From the NCBI GenBank assembly GCA_029339505.1, contig JAQISU010000155.1, forward strand, positions 21,439,501 through 21,503,500: a stretch of 64,000 nt of DNA, written 5' to 3'. Below, piece by piece: positions 46,097-57,189 of this stretch. Each line of letters starts with the position of its first letter. The first letter of the stretch is position 1. Under the pieces are notes generated by a model that saw only the letters and a list, made by a program, of their open reading frames with translations, was not told the DNA's origin and did not search any database. Made by a program: the position numbers and the translations under genes. The stretch comes from Unio delphinus. Taxonomy: Eukaryota; Mollusca; Bivalvia; Unionida; Unionidae.

Positions 46097-46312
46097 ATGC
46101 TTATCAATATCGAAATATGAAATAATGCTTATCAATATCGAAATATGAAATAATGCTTATCAATATCGAAATATGAAATAATGCTTATCAATATCAAAAT
46201 ATGAAATAATGCTTATCAATATCAAAATATGAAATAATGCTTATCAATATCGAAATATGAAATAATGCTTATCAATATCGAAATATGAAATAATGCTTAT
46301 CAATATCGAAAG
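46097..46312. repeat. Minisatellite, 28-bp unit, about 7.7 copies
   Basis: Units start at 46097 and every 28 bp to 46293, carrying ATGCTTATCAATATCGAAAT then ATGAAATA. Only two units (46181 and 46209) differ, by the same G to A change, so they duplicated together. Confidence 0.97.
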
Positions 46313-46673
46313 CTGAAATTTACCTTTTATGTGCATTAACCACAATTTTATTGCTGTTGCCTTTCTTGCTATGGTTTATCTTAACTGAAATATTCATAAT
46401 GTATTAATTTATATTGACATCAATTACTTCACTTGGTTTTTAATCCAAGAATGAAAGTTTGTATTTTATAAGCCTTTAAGCGTGCCCTCATTCTAATGAA
46501 TAATGTGCTGGATTTGATACTAAAATTGTGTTCAGCACCTATAATATTACAGGAAAAGATATTTATTGCTTGGGTAAATTTGTCACATATAATATGTGAT
46601 ATTGACTTGATTGAGAAGAATTGGCATTCCTCTTACCTGTGTTCACTCACATAGTTAATTACTTGCATTAACT

Positions 46674-46917
46674 GGGGACCCTGAGTGGCAGAGTGGTATA
46701 AAGCCCTTTCCGTTACGGATCACTGCCATGTCATCTCTGTCTGCAAGGGTTTGAGTCTCAGATTCACCCTATGTGGGTATGGGTGAAAGCTTGCCAGTAG
46801 CTTCTCGTGGGTCGTGGTTCTCTGGGGGTTTTCCCGGGATCTTCCTCCACCATTAATACTGGTTGCCATGTATAGCCTATCATGTGCTTAAAAATGGTGT
46901 TAAACCCTACAACAACA
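46674..46917 (+). mobile_element. tRNA-derived SINE (copy 4)
   Basis: Head GGGGACCCTGAGTGGCAGAG then TGGTATAAAGC, B-box GGTTTGAGTCTCAG, body GTGAAAGCTTGCCAGTAGCT and CCTCCACCATTAATACTGG, tail GTTAAACCCTACAACAACA. Flanks ACTTGCATTAACT and ACTTATATTACCT match at 10 of 13, a probable decayed target duplication. Confidence 0.9.
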
Positions 46918-47039
46918 ACTTATATTACCTAGTTCACCTAGCCAAAAGCAGGACTTTATGTTATGCCTGGATTTTTTTTTCAGGAGCATAGGTTAGAAAA
47001 GTTCAAGGTTAAAATGCCAGAGTTAATGTCAACACTTGA

Positions 47040-47698
47040 TTAAGGTGGCGCTCTACAGTTTTGTACTTTGCATAGGGTTAGAATTTTAAAGAAAAATAAT
47101 TTTCTGGGGTTTTTTGACTGGTTATATTGGCAATATAATAAAGACTTTGTATATCTTAGGTGTTGGGAGAAGAACTTTCAATTCCCTTTATTTTGATGTA
47201 TGATTGATGGGTGTACTTTAGGTTCTAGAGTATACAGCTTGGGCTAACTTAAGATGTGCTCATGTAAAAAAACTGCTAGCTCTGCATGGTCATTTTCACT
47301 TCCTGGACTTCAGAGGTAAATTGTAGAAAAATGGTCCGATAACTTTTTTTACTTTTCAGATGTTTTGTAATTTGTTCATTGCACTTTCAGAAGCTGCTAT
47401 TGTCTACTTCAGCAAAATTCGTTTTCCCTAGTTTAATAACTGCTAAAGTTAGTGTACTTTTGATTAATTCTGGCTAATTTTCAAGCACAAGGGAGCATCC
47501 ATTTTGTTATACCATGTGCTTAGATCATGTACAATTTCCACAAGTGCAGTATCCAAAGAAATATCAGCCACATTACATCAAAGTAGCATTGAGATATGCC
47601 AACATTATCTCCATTGTGCATGTTAGAAATGCAAACAACTTCACCTCACATACGTCACTATATGAAAAGTACGTAGTAACTGGTGAGCACCCCCATAA
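47040..47698 (+). mobile_element. TIR element family (GGTGGCGCTC ends), copy 1
   Basis: Left end TTAAGGTGGCGCTCTAC; right end GGTGAGCACCCCCATAAA. The ends are inverted repeats of about 14 bp (TTAAGGTGGCGCTC against TTTAGGGGGCGCTC, taken from copy 2). It is well over 90 percent identical to 50499-51160. It carries a short frame at 47514 (CLDHVQFPQVQYPKKYQPHY then IKVALRYANI) that is kept in copy 2. Family unknown; the length (about 660 bp) suggests a non-autonomous DNA transposon. Confidence 0.75.
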
Positions 47699-48131
47699 AG
47701 AGCATTCGGGTGTATACCCATGGAGTTATATTTATTGCTGTTTGTATTAATATTGGCTCATTTAGTTTAAATTCACTACAGTTTAGAACTTAAATGTCTT
47801 TTCATTCCAAATTCTGCTTTAATTAAGCGGCTGCAGGTGGGCTTGAGAAGAGTTATGTCCCCTGCTATTGTACTCGATACAAAAATAGACTAGTGGCAAT
47901 TAGAAACCTCTGTGTGTCATTGTTTTTTAAAAATGTTTCATTAATTTCACATTTCTCAAGGAAGATGCTATCAGTTCTTCTTTGAACTGGTAATAATTTG
48001 ATTTTTTTTTCTCCCTGTTTTTTCATTGTCAAATTAAACTATTAACAGAAAATGTATTTTCTTGGTGTTAAATAATTTTGTATTGACAGATAAAAAAAAT
48101 TCTATAGTATCATATGGTCATGGTTTATTAA

Positions 48132-48510
48132 GCTAAGTCAGAAATATTTCAAACTAAATTAACAGTTCAAGAATTAATAACATATAAAAGAGCTTCAACT
48201 CAACATACACAAGTCTGCAGCAAGTGTCATATTTGGACAGGCTCACATGAACAACATGTTTATGGAATAATTTATGTAACCTTTCGTGGGAAAAGAAAGA
48301 TTGCTTTGGCTCACCGACTTAGGTTCTATGTCGAAACTATGGTAAATTCACTACCATACCAGTGTGAGGTATCACATAGATGCCATACAAAAACATGATC
48401 ATTTATCACTTGAACCAAAAAGAGTAATTAAGGTTAGAAAATCATGTAAAGCCTATGGTGAATGCCAAGGCAATATGGGCTGGCGGAGTGGTGTATACTG
48501 TGATAGTCAG
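48132..48510 (+). pseudogene. His-Me finger (I-PpoI-like) homing-endonuclease-type gene, broken
   Basis: An open frame from 48132 (after a stop at 48129) reads ELITYKRASTQHTQVCSKCH, then IWTG, V-Y-G, KRKIALAHRLRF and VSHRCH before a stop at 48396. In the next frame from about 48391 it goes on as HDHLSLEPKRVIKVRKSCKA and GECQGNMGW. The order C-x-I-W-T-G, Y-G, A-H-R, S-H-x-C-H, D-H-L-x-x-E-P, R-K-S-C is that of the zinc-binding loop and beta-beta-alpha-metal fold of His-Me finger nucleases. One small deletion causes the frameshift, and about four residues with a Cys appear lost there. The metal-binding Asn expected after E-P is Ile (RVIKVRK). The frame may end at CAG|GTACAT. The gene lies between two copies of the TIR element but is not clearly part of it. 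Confidence 0.6.
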
Positions 48511-49421
48511 GTACATTTAATAATTCTTACATGCATTCATTTAAAGGATTTAAAGAGTATGGATGTTCATTGGGTACAAAATTATTTATTGAATTGGCAG
48601 ATGTTGAATTTTGTACAAGTTTTCTGTTGCTTTTTTGTTTGTGTTTGATGTAGCATATGTACTTGTACTGAAGACTTGATTTCCTCTCCCTGTCTTTTAC
48701 TGTTCTCTGATCTCATTTTACTATGAGCTGAAATACTGGATCAGACTGAGTAGAACAATTCTGTGAGACTTGGTCAGTGGGAGTGTAAAGTTTCCTGTAC
48801 CATACTCAGAGCTATGAGGGGATGAAGGACATAATGCATCAAAATTTCTGCTCCATACTGATATTTTAGGTGCATAGGTAAAAATGATATTGTGCAAGCT
48901 CTCGCACTTATTTGTGTTTAGAAAGTGTGAAATTTTACTTAGCTTGACATCTAAGACAAAATTTCTTAGTAAATATTCAAGCTTTTTAATATAAGAAAGA
49001 TTTAAATGTTTCCCATATGGCAGAAATTTTGAGTAATAGGATGCTAAATGGGCAAGTCAGTCACTCCAACTTTGGCCTTGTAGCAAGAAAGTGCCAACAT
49101 CGCATTTAAATTTCCTGTGCCTGGGCGTCACTTTCTATATCCTTGGCACTTTTCTGGAAAGGCAGCCTATTCTGCTTCCTGCAGATTGCAGTTTGTACAT
49201 CTAACTGTTAAAAAGGCACACAGTCCTTGAGTTTTGCTTTTATACATCGGTGGATTATATCGCTTGCAATTTCCAGCTCAGTCATGCATTATGCACAATG
49301 TTTCCAATGTCCTAGTTAGTTTTGGTATGTTGATAATTAAATTTCCATTGATGTTGACAACACGCTGCAACATGTGACCCAACAATTAAGTTTTCTTCAT
49401 TTCTTTCTTTCTCCAATTCAG

Positions 49422-49560
49422 GGCAAAGCTTGGGTGCACTTTATTTGGGCCACAGGAAGATAGTGATTCTTCATATACATCACTTCTTGAGCGCTTTATT
49501 TGTGGAGATGTAGAACCAGATTGCAACCTGAATAGGTTGGTCACTCTTGGATACTCGTAA
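49422..49560 (+). pseudogene. Possible 3' exon, unrecognised
   Basis: A long pyrimidine tract and acceptor (TTTCTTTCTTTCTCCAATTC then AG at 49420-49421) precede an open frame AKLGCTLFGPQEDSDSSYTS then LLERFICGDVEPDCNLNRLV and a TAA at 49558. It could be the last exon of the endonuclease-like gene 0.9 kb upstream, though the phase with a CAG|GTACAT donor does not fit. I do not recognise the sequence. Confidence 0.35.
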
Positions 49561-50498
49561 TCCATATTCCTATGGTTGACTGTGTTGTATGAACTCTTGT
49601 GGACAAATAGCTATTTTCTTAGCTCTTCCTTTAGCCATGTTTTCTTAGATAGTGGCTAATGTGGGTTGATATAGTATTAGTGACATCATGGTTACCAGTT
49701 GTTCCTGGTTGCGATGGATCTTGGACAGTATGTAACATCATAATAAGGCTGGTGCTTGAAATTATTGGGAAACACACCTACCCCCTTTTTTGGCATACAA
49801 GTCTGCATGTTTTGGTTTTATAATTAATTTTACCATATAAAGCAGTCAACCTATTTGGTTTTCATTGTAATCGATTATGTATGTAATCATCAATCACATT
49901 CCTGGTCCATGGAATGGTCTCACCAGGAGTTAATTCCCCTTGACTTTTCATTTCAATTCTTTGGCATATAAGCATTAGTGCAGATTCAAATTAGATTACT
50001 AGTGCTGGGGAAAAAAGTAATTATTTACAAACAAAATATATATTTATGTCTACTGTTATGAATTTATAGCATCAAGGACTTTTTTTCTTAATCCAATGCT
50101 GGACAATTTTTGCACTATTACCTCAAACTTTATGGAATTTTCCTCACTTTTCTCACTTGATTTACATGTATACCTGACCAAAGTATAGTTTACAACTTGG
50201 GAAATGATCAAAATACATTATTTAATGTTTGGATTGAAAAATAAAACAAATACTTCATATGTATTTATTCTTGAATGTCTTTCTTTAATGTCAAAATAAA
50301 AGCATTTCCCAGTGACGTTAAAATACAGTTTTGACGTCATGAAGCTACATTTAAGTTACTTCAGAGGGGTATAGTAAATTAACTATGTGTTTGTCATTTT
50401 GGAAGTAAATACCATGTATGATATATCAATATGTTTGAAATTGACTGCAGAATATAACAAGTTTTTCAATAAGCTGAAAACACATCTTCAGTGGTTCT

Positions 50499-51160
50499 TT
50501 AAGGTGGCGCTCTACAATTTCGTACTTTGCATAGGGTTAGAATTTTAAAGAAAAATAATTTTCTGGGGTTTCTTGACTGGTTATACTGGCAATATAATAA
50601 AGACTTTGTATATATTAGGTGTTGGGAGAAGAACTTTCAATTCCCTTTATTTTGATGTATGATTGATGGGTGTACTTTAGGTTCTAGAGTATACAGCTTG
50701 GGCTAACTTAAGATGTGCTCATGTAAAAAAAACTGCTAGCTCTGCATGGTCATTTTCACTTCCTGGACTTCAGAGGTAAATTGTAGAAAAATGGTCCGAT
50801 AACTTTTTTTTACTTTTCAGATGTTTTGTAATTTGTTCATTGCACTTTCAGAAGCTGCTATTGCCTACTTCAGAAAAATTTGTTTTCCCTAGTTTAATAA
50901 CTGCTAAAGTTAGTGTACTTTTGATTAATTCTGGCTAATTTTTCAAGCACAAGGGAGCATCCATTTTGTTATACCATGTGCTTAGATCATGTACAATTTC
51001 CACAAGTGCAGTATCCAAAGAAATATCAGCCACATTACATCAAAGTAGCATTGAGATATGCCAACATTATCTCCATTGTGCATGTTAGAAATGCAAACAA
51101 CTTCACCTCACATACGTCACTATCTGAAAAGTACGTACTAACTGGTGAGCGCCCCCTAAA
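50499..51160 (+). mobile_element. TIR element family (GGTGGCGCTC ends), copy 2
   Basis: Left end TTAAGGTGGCGCTCTAC, right end GGTGAGCGCCCCCTAAA. Same orientation as 47040-47698 and nearly identical. The short frame at 50976 is conserved. Confidence 0.8.
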
Positions 51161-51559
51161 CAATTCCCCATTACAAAACGGCATTTTTTTGACATTTATG
51201 TATCATTTTGAATATATCTAATTTAATGGTTCATTGATTAATGATACTTGATGAATTTTGGACTCACACAATTATTATCATCTATCTGATAGTGTGTTTT
51301 GGAAGTTTCACAGCAGTCATTATCACCATTGTGGGTTTCATCGGTTGCACAAAAATTGTTATGAATTTTCATAAATGTTTTGGTGGTCTCATATCACTCA
51401 TTATCATCAATACACTGTTGACAGGTAACATATTGCTGGTGTTAAGTTGTGTTAGAGGTCTCCTATCATTTATTATCATTCTCAGTATTCAGATTTATTA
51501 TTTTTTGTTTCAGAAATTATTCATTGTGAAGGAATTAAATATCACAGAGTGTGGGTAGA

Positions 51560-54500
51560 TATAGGCATAAGAAATCTCTATGGCATACTCACTCAAACTG
51601 TTTGTCTTGTACCAGTTATGACTCAACTGATGCAAGTTGTCTAATCTGTTGTTTTTGGTTAGAGAAGGCATGGGATCACTCTGAAAGTAGCACCCATAAA
51701 GAGACAAAGAGATTTTTTTCCTTCTTGTTTCAGGAGCATGTGAGATCCTTCTTTGGCCTCAGAAGATGGTAACTCCTAAATCCAAGGAGGATATGGTATT
51801 CTTCTCTGGGCACATAGGGGGCCAGAAGTATAGCTCTTTGTTGGAGAGGAGCACTGCTAGATCCCAGAATAGTTGGGATTATTTTCTTGGCCTTAGATTA
51901 AGAACAAGAATTCTCTGTGTGAGAAGAGCACTCTTTTGTTCCAGGAAGATATCAAATCTTTCTCAGGGCTCTAATGGATTCTTCTCAGGGGTCTAAATGA
52001 ATAATAACACCCATTTTTAGTGGAAAAGAGCTTTCCTAAATCCAGACTGGTTGAGGATTGTTCTCTTAATATAATTATAAGGCCTTGGACCTCAGACAGT
52101 TGCCGCAACACAGTACCAGTAAGGGTGCCAGGGTCCCTTTCAATGGAGGAAATACTTGACGAGTGACTTGCACCCATTTCCACTAGGGAGGGGCACTATT
52201 CTCTCCAAGACCTTAGACCAGTAATGGCTACAAGCAGATCAAGCTCTTAAAGGTGCGAGCAGTGATTTTGCTATTTAAATTTTGAAGATAACTCCTCCAT
52301 CAGAATCCCTTGTCTCGTCATTAGCTAGAGCTCTTGCAATACTGGAACAGGGATTAGGTTAATACCTTCATTTGCCTTGCTGTTGATCATCCCCTTTGGG
52401 CATAGGAAGTATGAGTTTGCTTGCAGGACTATGAATTATTGGTTTGGCATCCTCCCCATCCTATGGTCCATTTTAATCCTTATGGAATGTGGGGGCATCC
52501 ATATTATGGAAGTGAATTGTCCTTCACATTCATGGCAACATGGACATTCATGTCTTTACTTTGTAGCAGTACTGATGTTATGCTTTGAGGATTCATCATA
52601 TGACCTGTTTATGGGGTGTCCAAGGGGAAGGTGGGGTGGTGGATTTTCTTCAAAATATTGCTTGAGGAAGGTCAGGAAGTGTTCTTGTTGCTAGCAGAAT
52701 CTGCTAATAAGAGCAATCACGTTGCTCCATGTATGGCATTATGGGACATGGATACCCCTACCTAAAAGTCTCCCCCCCCCCAATGTCCAGTCAGTTTCAA
52801 TATACTATATATAGTGAATTTGCTAAAGAACAGGCTGAAACAGCGCTTCCTCTACCATTCGGGTCACCAATCTCCTCCCACGTGTCGACTTGGGATAAAG
52901 AGATCTGGTCATTCCATAAGGTGGTAAATATGGTTTATGTCCATCTTCTCTGAGATTTGTTTCCCAAGCCCTCAGGATGAGAGGAAAACAAAATTATGTA
53001 CTTTTTGTTGAGACTCTTGGGGGCTGCCTCACTCCCAGATATCATTTTACTCACCTTTCAGCTATAGTTTGGGAACTTTCTAAAACATTTTTCATGGTCC
53101 AGGAGACTGCTTGGCAACCTAGGGATTGGTCAAATCCCATATCTATGCTGAGATATATGATCCTGTGGCTAGCTACAGAATCCCCCCGCATGGCCCTTTA
53201 TGTATCCTCAATTAGATGCCATGGCGCCACAAGTAGGAACGTTCCACAGGGATCCAGCTTCTCCCCCCAAGTGAGGACGCAGGTGGCGTTGGAATTTAAG
53301 GGATGGCTGCTGTTCATTATTGCTTTGCATGCTGATCTTTTGGTTGCAGCCTTCTTAAGAATTCTGAAGGAATGCCTGTCTCCATCTGTGCTATAGTTGC
53401 TTGCTTGAGGCGTCACTTTATATCTTTATCAATGTTTTTGGCTCCATCAGCGGAGGTACGCCACTGCCCCAGGTATTTACCCCATGACATTATAAAGACT
53501 TGCTGAATCACTATAAGAATCTTCAAGGGGCTGATTCCTTGAAAGCCGAAACCCTCTTTGGATGTATTCATACCCTCTGTTGCATCTGAGGAACAACAAC
53601 ACCGGTTTCTCGCATCTACTCCAGGACCGTCAAAACCAGCCAGGTAAAGTGTTCCTTCTGATCTCCCTTTGCGGCTTGTATCAAAGTTCTTTAACGGGAT
53701 ACAGGCACAGTCCAGGAATCAACCCCATTTGAAGGCTCCCTCTTGCCCGTCGTTAGCTAGACGAGTTGACCACAAAGGCTAAGGACAAACTTTTGCACTC
53801 ACTCCCCTCACCCTCTCATAAAAAGTAGAGAGATATATTTAAGGAACTCTATTCTACTTTTCTCTTGCAATCCTTCTTCCGAGAATTCATATGGGTGTTC
53901 AGCTAGTGCACTTTAAACAGGCCTAATTGAGCATAACGGATGATTACTGGGTCATCTTAATGATGAGGGAAGGATACTGGGCTTAGTTCTAGGATCGTCC
54001 TTCTTTAGCAATGACCCTCATGTTTTTAATAAGGTGCAGTTAAAAGAAGGGGTATACTCTTCAACAGAAGGGCGCAGTTAAGAGGGTGTTAAAGGACCAG
54101 TCTACGGCCTTCTGTTCCCATATTTTCCAGTTAACCAATAAAGGTGACATGTTTCGGCTGTTTATCAATTTTAACGCTTTAAACATGATTCTTCGCGAGT
54201 GACCATTCAAAATGGAGATACACCGTAGGGCCGGCAACTGGAAGTCTCCAACAACCTGCATTATGTGTAACTTCACAGTCTAATTTTTTCGTCGTCATAG
54301 GAAGTACCTCTTGTTTTGCTTGAACATGGAGGTTTTCCGATTACGCTCCCTGCCGTTCGGCCCAATCTTCACACCCAGAGCCTTTAATCCGAGTAATGGG
54401 AGTAGTCACCACGAATCTTAATTTAACAGAGGATCCACGTCCTCAAGTATTTTGATGACTGGTTGATTCCGCCCCATTAGCCTCTTTGAGTCCCTCAGAC

Positions 54501-54960
54501 ATACAGACATATCTGAACCACTGATGCTTCTCAATGACCCATTTGGAGCTCATTCAAATCTTCGAGAAATCAGTACATGTTCCATCTCAGGGTTTCATAT
54601 ACAATAGAATGGATTCATCACCAACAGGAGATTAAATGATGTTCTTCTAGACAGATAAACATTATCGTGGCCCTTTTTTGGAGGTGCTGGAAGCCAAAAC
54701 TTTGCTAATGGGTTTCATATATATATATATATATACGACATGCTTGGAAAACATGTGAACAGTTGCCTACCAGAAAAGTTTTATACTTCGCCGAGCACAT
54801 TTTCATAAGCGGGTCTTTTTTAAAACTAATTTGTGGGAGTTCTCGCGCATCAGTGTTCTCCAGGTTTGTGAATTTGTACAAGTTTTACACGATTCATGCA
54901 GTCGCACATACTGACAACATCTCTGTTTAAGTACTTTTCATAAAATTAATGACTTTTGCG
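51560..54960 (+). mobile_element. DIRS-like (tyrosine-recombinase) retrotransposon, decayed
   Basis: From 54068 conceptual translation with frameshifts gives the reverse-transcriptase blocks of DIRS elements: KGAVKRV, NKGDMFRLFINFNALN, PFKMEIHR, RKYLLFCWNMEVFRLRSLPF and G, then KYFDDWLIP (Y-F-D-D at the catalytic site) and ESLRHTD. Near 51590-51690 HTHSNCLSCTSYDSTDASCL then ICC has the spaced cysteines seen in the first protein of such elements. At 54840-54940 a stretch reading VLQVCEFVQVLHDSCSRTY may be the start of the recombinase. Many stops are present; the recombinase core (R-H-R-Y) was not found. Exact ends unknown; the left boundary is set by the cysteine motif. Confidence 0.65.
54717..54735. 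repeat. (AT)n microsatellite
   Basis: About nine AT units within the decayed DIRS-like element. Confidence 0.9.
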
Positions 54961-56148
54961 CTAAGTTTCTCTGTTGCTGTGCCAATCCTGCCAGTTTGTA
55001 ACGCATGGAATAAACTGCATTAATTTCTGCTTGGTGGTTATTGTTAACCTGGGCAGGAACCAGTAATAACCTCCAGGCTCCAATGAGAGTTCATTGTAGC
55101 ATATTTCACCGTGTGACACACCGGTAGTGTAGCTGTCAAATCGCCAATAGAAGACATAATACAATTCACTCCGTGCCAAAGTCGTTATTATATGATAAGC
55201 AGATTACTTCATTATACATGTGAAATATATAGTATATGCTGAAAATGTTGCTTGTTTAAGATAGTTAGCATGGAAGGAGGGGGGGGGCAGATTGGGAACC
55301 ATATCCCATTTGTGTTCATTAATAGATGGCGAGCGAGTATTCTCAATGGTCTTTTCCGTTTTTGCTACTAAATGTGAGTGCATGTGACTCCAGTTGCTGT
55401 ATCAGATGAATTACATGCTGAAAGAATAATTAGGCAAACAAATAATAATTATGCATGATGCTTAGGAGAAACTTGCATACGGTAAGCATCGTTTTCTCCG
55501 TCTCTTGTATCGATATGTGTATCGTTACAGTGCATCGATATATCGATGAATTGTTTCACCCCTAGTTGGTCAGATAAACATCATTATATTTCCTAAACTC
55601 CACATAAAAAATTATATTATGACGGTTGATAAATGCTAGACCTCTGTAAAACAAATCTTGGTGTCGTTTCTCTCATATTGTTTATTGCTTGACTATATAA
55701 GTGCAATTGGTGTAACTTGTAAACACACATATTTGACTGTTAATTGTATTTTGTACCAGTCTCGTATGTCACTATAAAACTGGCCTTATGCAAAAGTTGA
55801 GTTTCAACGCCATTTTCAATTTTTTAAATTTTTTATAAAAAAAATTCTAATAATTATTTCAGGTGATCTCACTGTGTAACAAATAAACTCAAGATTTTGG
55901 AATGTTCCGTTACTTACATTTTGTGAAAATGTAAATTGATACAGTCAAACACAGTCTTGACAAATCGGAATTTTTGGAGGGGATGGCCTATGGTGGTTGT
56001 TGTAGTGTGTTTACACTATAAGGAAATAAGATTTTACATTTTGGTTATCTTCTTCCACCTGAAACTAATATATTTTCTTTACATAAAAGTAATATAAAAT
56101 AATAAACCAAGATTATGTCAAGCAAGACACATCATACTTTTCATTTAT
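54961..56148. other. Intergenic stretch, nothing recognised
   Basis: AT-rich sequence with a G run near 55280 and no frame or repeat that I can name. Confidence 0.5.
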
Positions 56149-56156
56149 ATACTTGC

Positions 56157-56500
56157 CAGTGGCATAGCGAGGATATTTGGCGCCCAGGGCAAAACACCCA
56201 AATTTGCTGCCCCGGATGCCCCTGTTGCGCAGTTATGTACCTTGTTTCCAAAACGAAACATAATCATTATCAGTCATAATATAATTATTAAACTATTACA
56301 ATTGCTAGAAAAAGTATAGCCTATGCTAAATTCCCTATAAAACAATATTAGCCTATTTAGAAACAATAATATCCAAAAAATTAATTATGGTAATTACATG
56401 TATGTCATATGGAGATTGCACATAGCCGATTTGGGCGCCCATTTGGCGCCCCTAGCCACCGGGGAGAAAGCCTCAACTGCCCCCCCTCGCTACGCCACTG
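56157..56500. mobile_element. hAT MITE (344 bp) with perfect target duplication
   Basis: CAGTGGCATAGCGAGG at the left and CCTCGCTACGCCACTG at the right are inverted repeats with one mismatch, typical of hAT ends. The flanks 56149-56156 and 56501-56508 are both ATACTTGC, an exact 8-bp duplication. The interior has GGCGCCC clusters near each end and no coding frame. Confidence 0.95.
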
Positions 56501-56561
56501 ATACTTGCCACTTTGGTTCAAAGTATTTCGTTTTTCAGTACGTTAACAAAAATGTGACTAA

Positions 56562-57045
56562 TTACTTTGGGGGCGCTCTACAGGTATTATGAACTTCTGA
56601 GAGAGTGACAGGTGTTAAGATGATTGAAACAGGCACAGCGGAATGTTGGCATACCACTATGCTACTTTTAGGTAAAGTGGTTGAAATTTCCTTTCATATT
56701 GTACTTGTGGATATTGTACTTGTGGATATTGTACCTGCAAAAGCACACATCTAACCGAAATGACTTCACCTGTGCACTCAGAAAGAAAGCCTGTATTAGT
56801 CTAAAGTACACTATCTTAAACAAGTATTAAGATAGGGGAAATGAATTTTCACAGACTAGACAATACCAGCTTCTGAAAATGCAATGAATGAATTACAAAA
56901 TATATCAAATGCAAAAACAAAGTTACTGACTGTTATTCTTATTTATCTTTGAAGTCCAGGACGTGAAAGTGGAAGTTTTTATTATACATGCACATCTGAA
57001 GTAAGGCCAAGCTATATACTCTAGAGCCTAAATTATACCCAACAA

Positions 57046-57046
<1 letters not shown>
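56562..57046 (-). mobile_element. TIR element family (GGTGGCGCTC ends), copy 3, truncated
   Basis: The reverse complement aligns with 47200-47698: GGGGGCGCTCTAC end at 56569, AGCTTCTGAAAATGCAATGA, TGAAGTCCAGGACGTGAAAG and TATACTCTAGAGCCTAAATT. It stops at a (TA)n array. A 17-bp unit (ATATTGTACTTGTGGAT) occurs in tandem at 56696-56740 where the other copies have one. Confidence 0.8.

Positions 57047-57124
<78 letters not shown>
57047..57124. repeat. (TA)n microsatellite
   Basis: A pure tract of about 39 TA units between two inverted-orientation copies of the TIR element. Confidence 0.96.
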
Positions 57125-57125
<1 letters not shown>

Positions 57126-57189
57126 CATTCTTTCATAATACGTAATGACTGTTCCCACGTGCTCGAAAATTCGTTGTGAATTAATCTAA

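Noticed and set aside
45917..46135. 72-codon minus-strand frame partly inside the 28-bp minisatellite
   Set aside because: Its start comes from the array and no domain is visible. A transposon scrap is possible but unsupported.
47040..51160. Copies 1 and 2 of the TIR element as a pair of LTRs
   Set aside because: They are same-oriented and alike, but copies 3 and 4 occur without an internal region, the ends form TIRs with GGTGGCGCTC, and no gag, RT or primer-binding site lies between.
51241..51558. 105-codon hydrophobic frame resembling a membrane protein
   Set aside because: The segment is built from decayed repeats (CATATCACTCATTATCATC-like); hydrophobicity follows from T-rich sequence.
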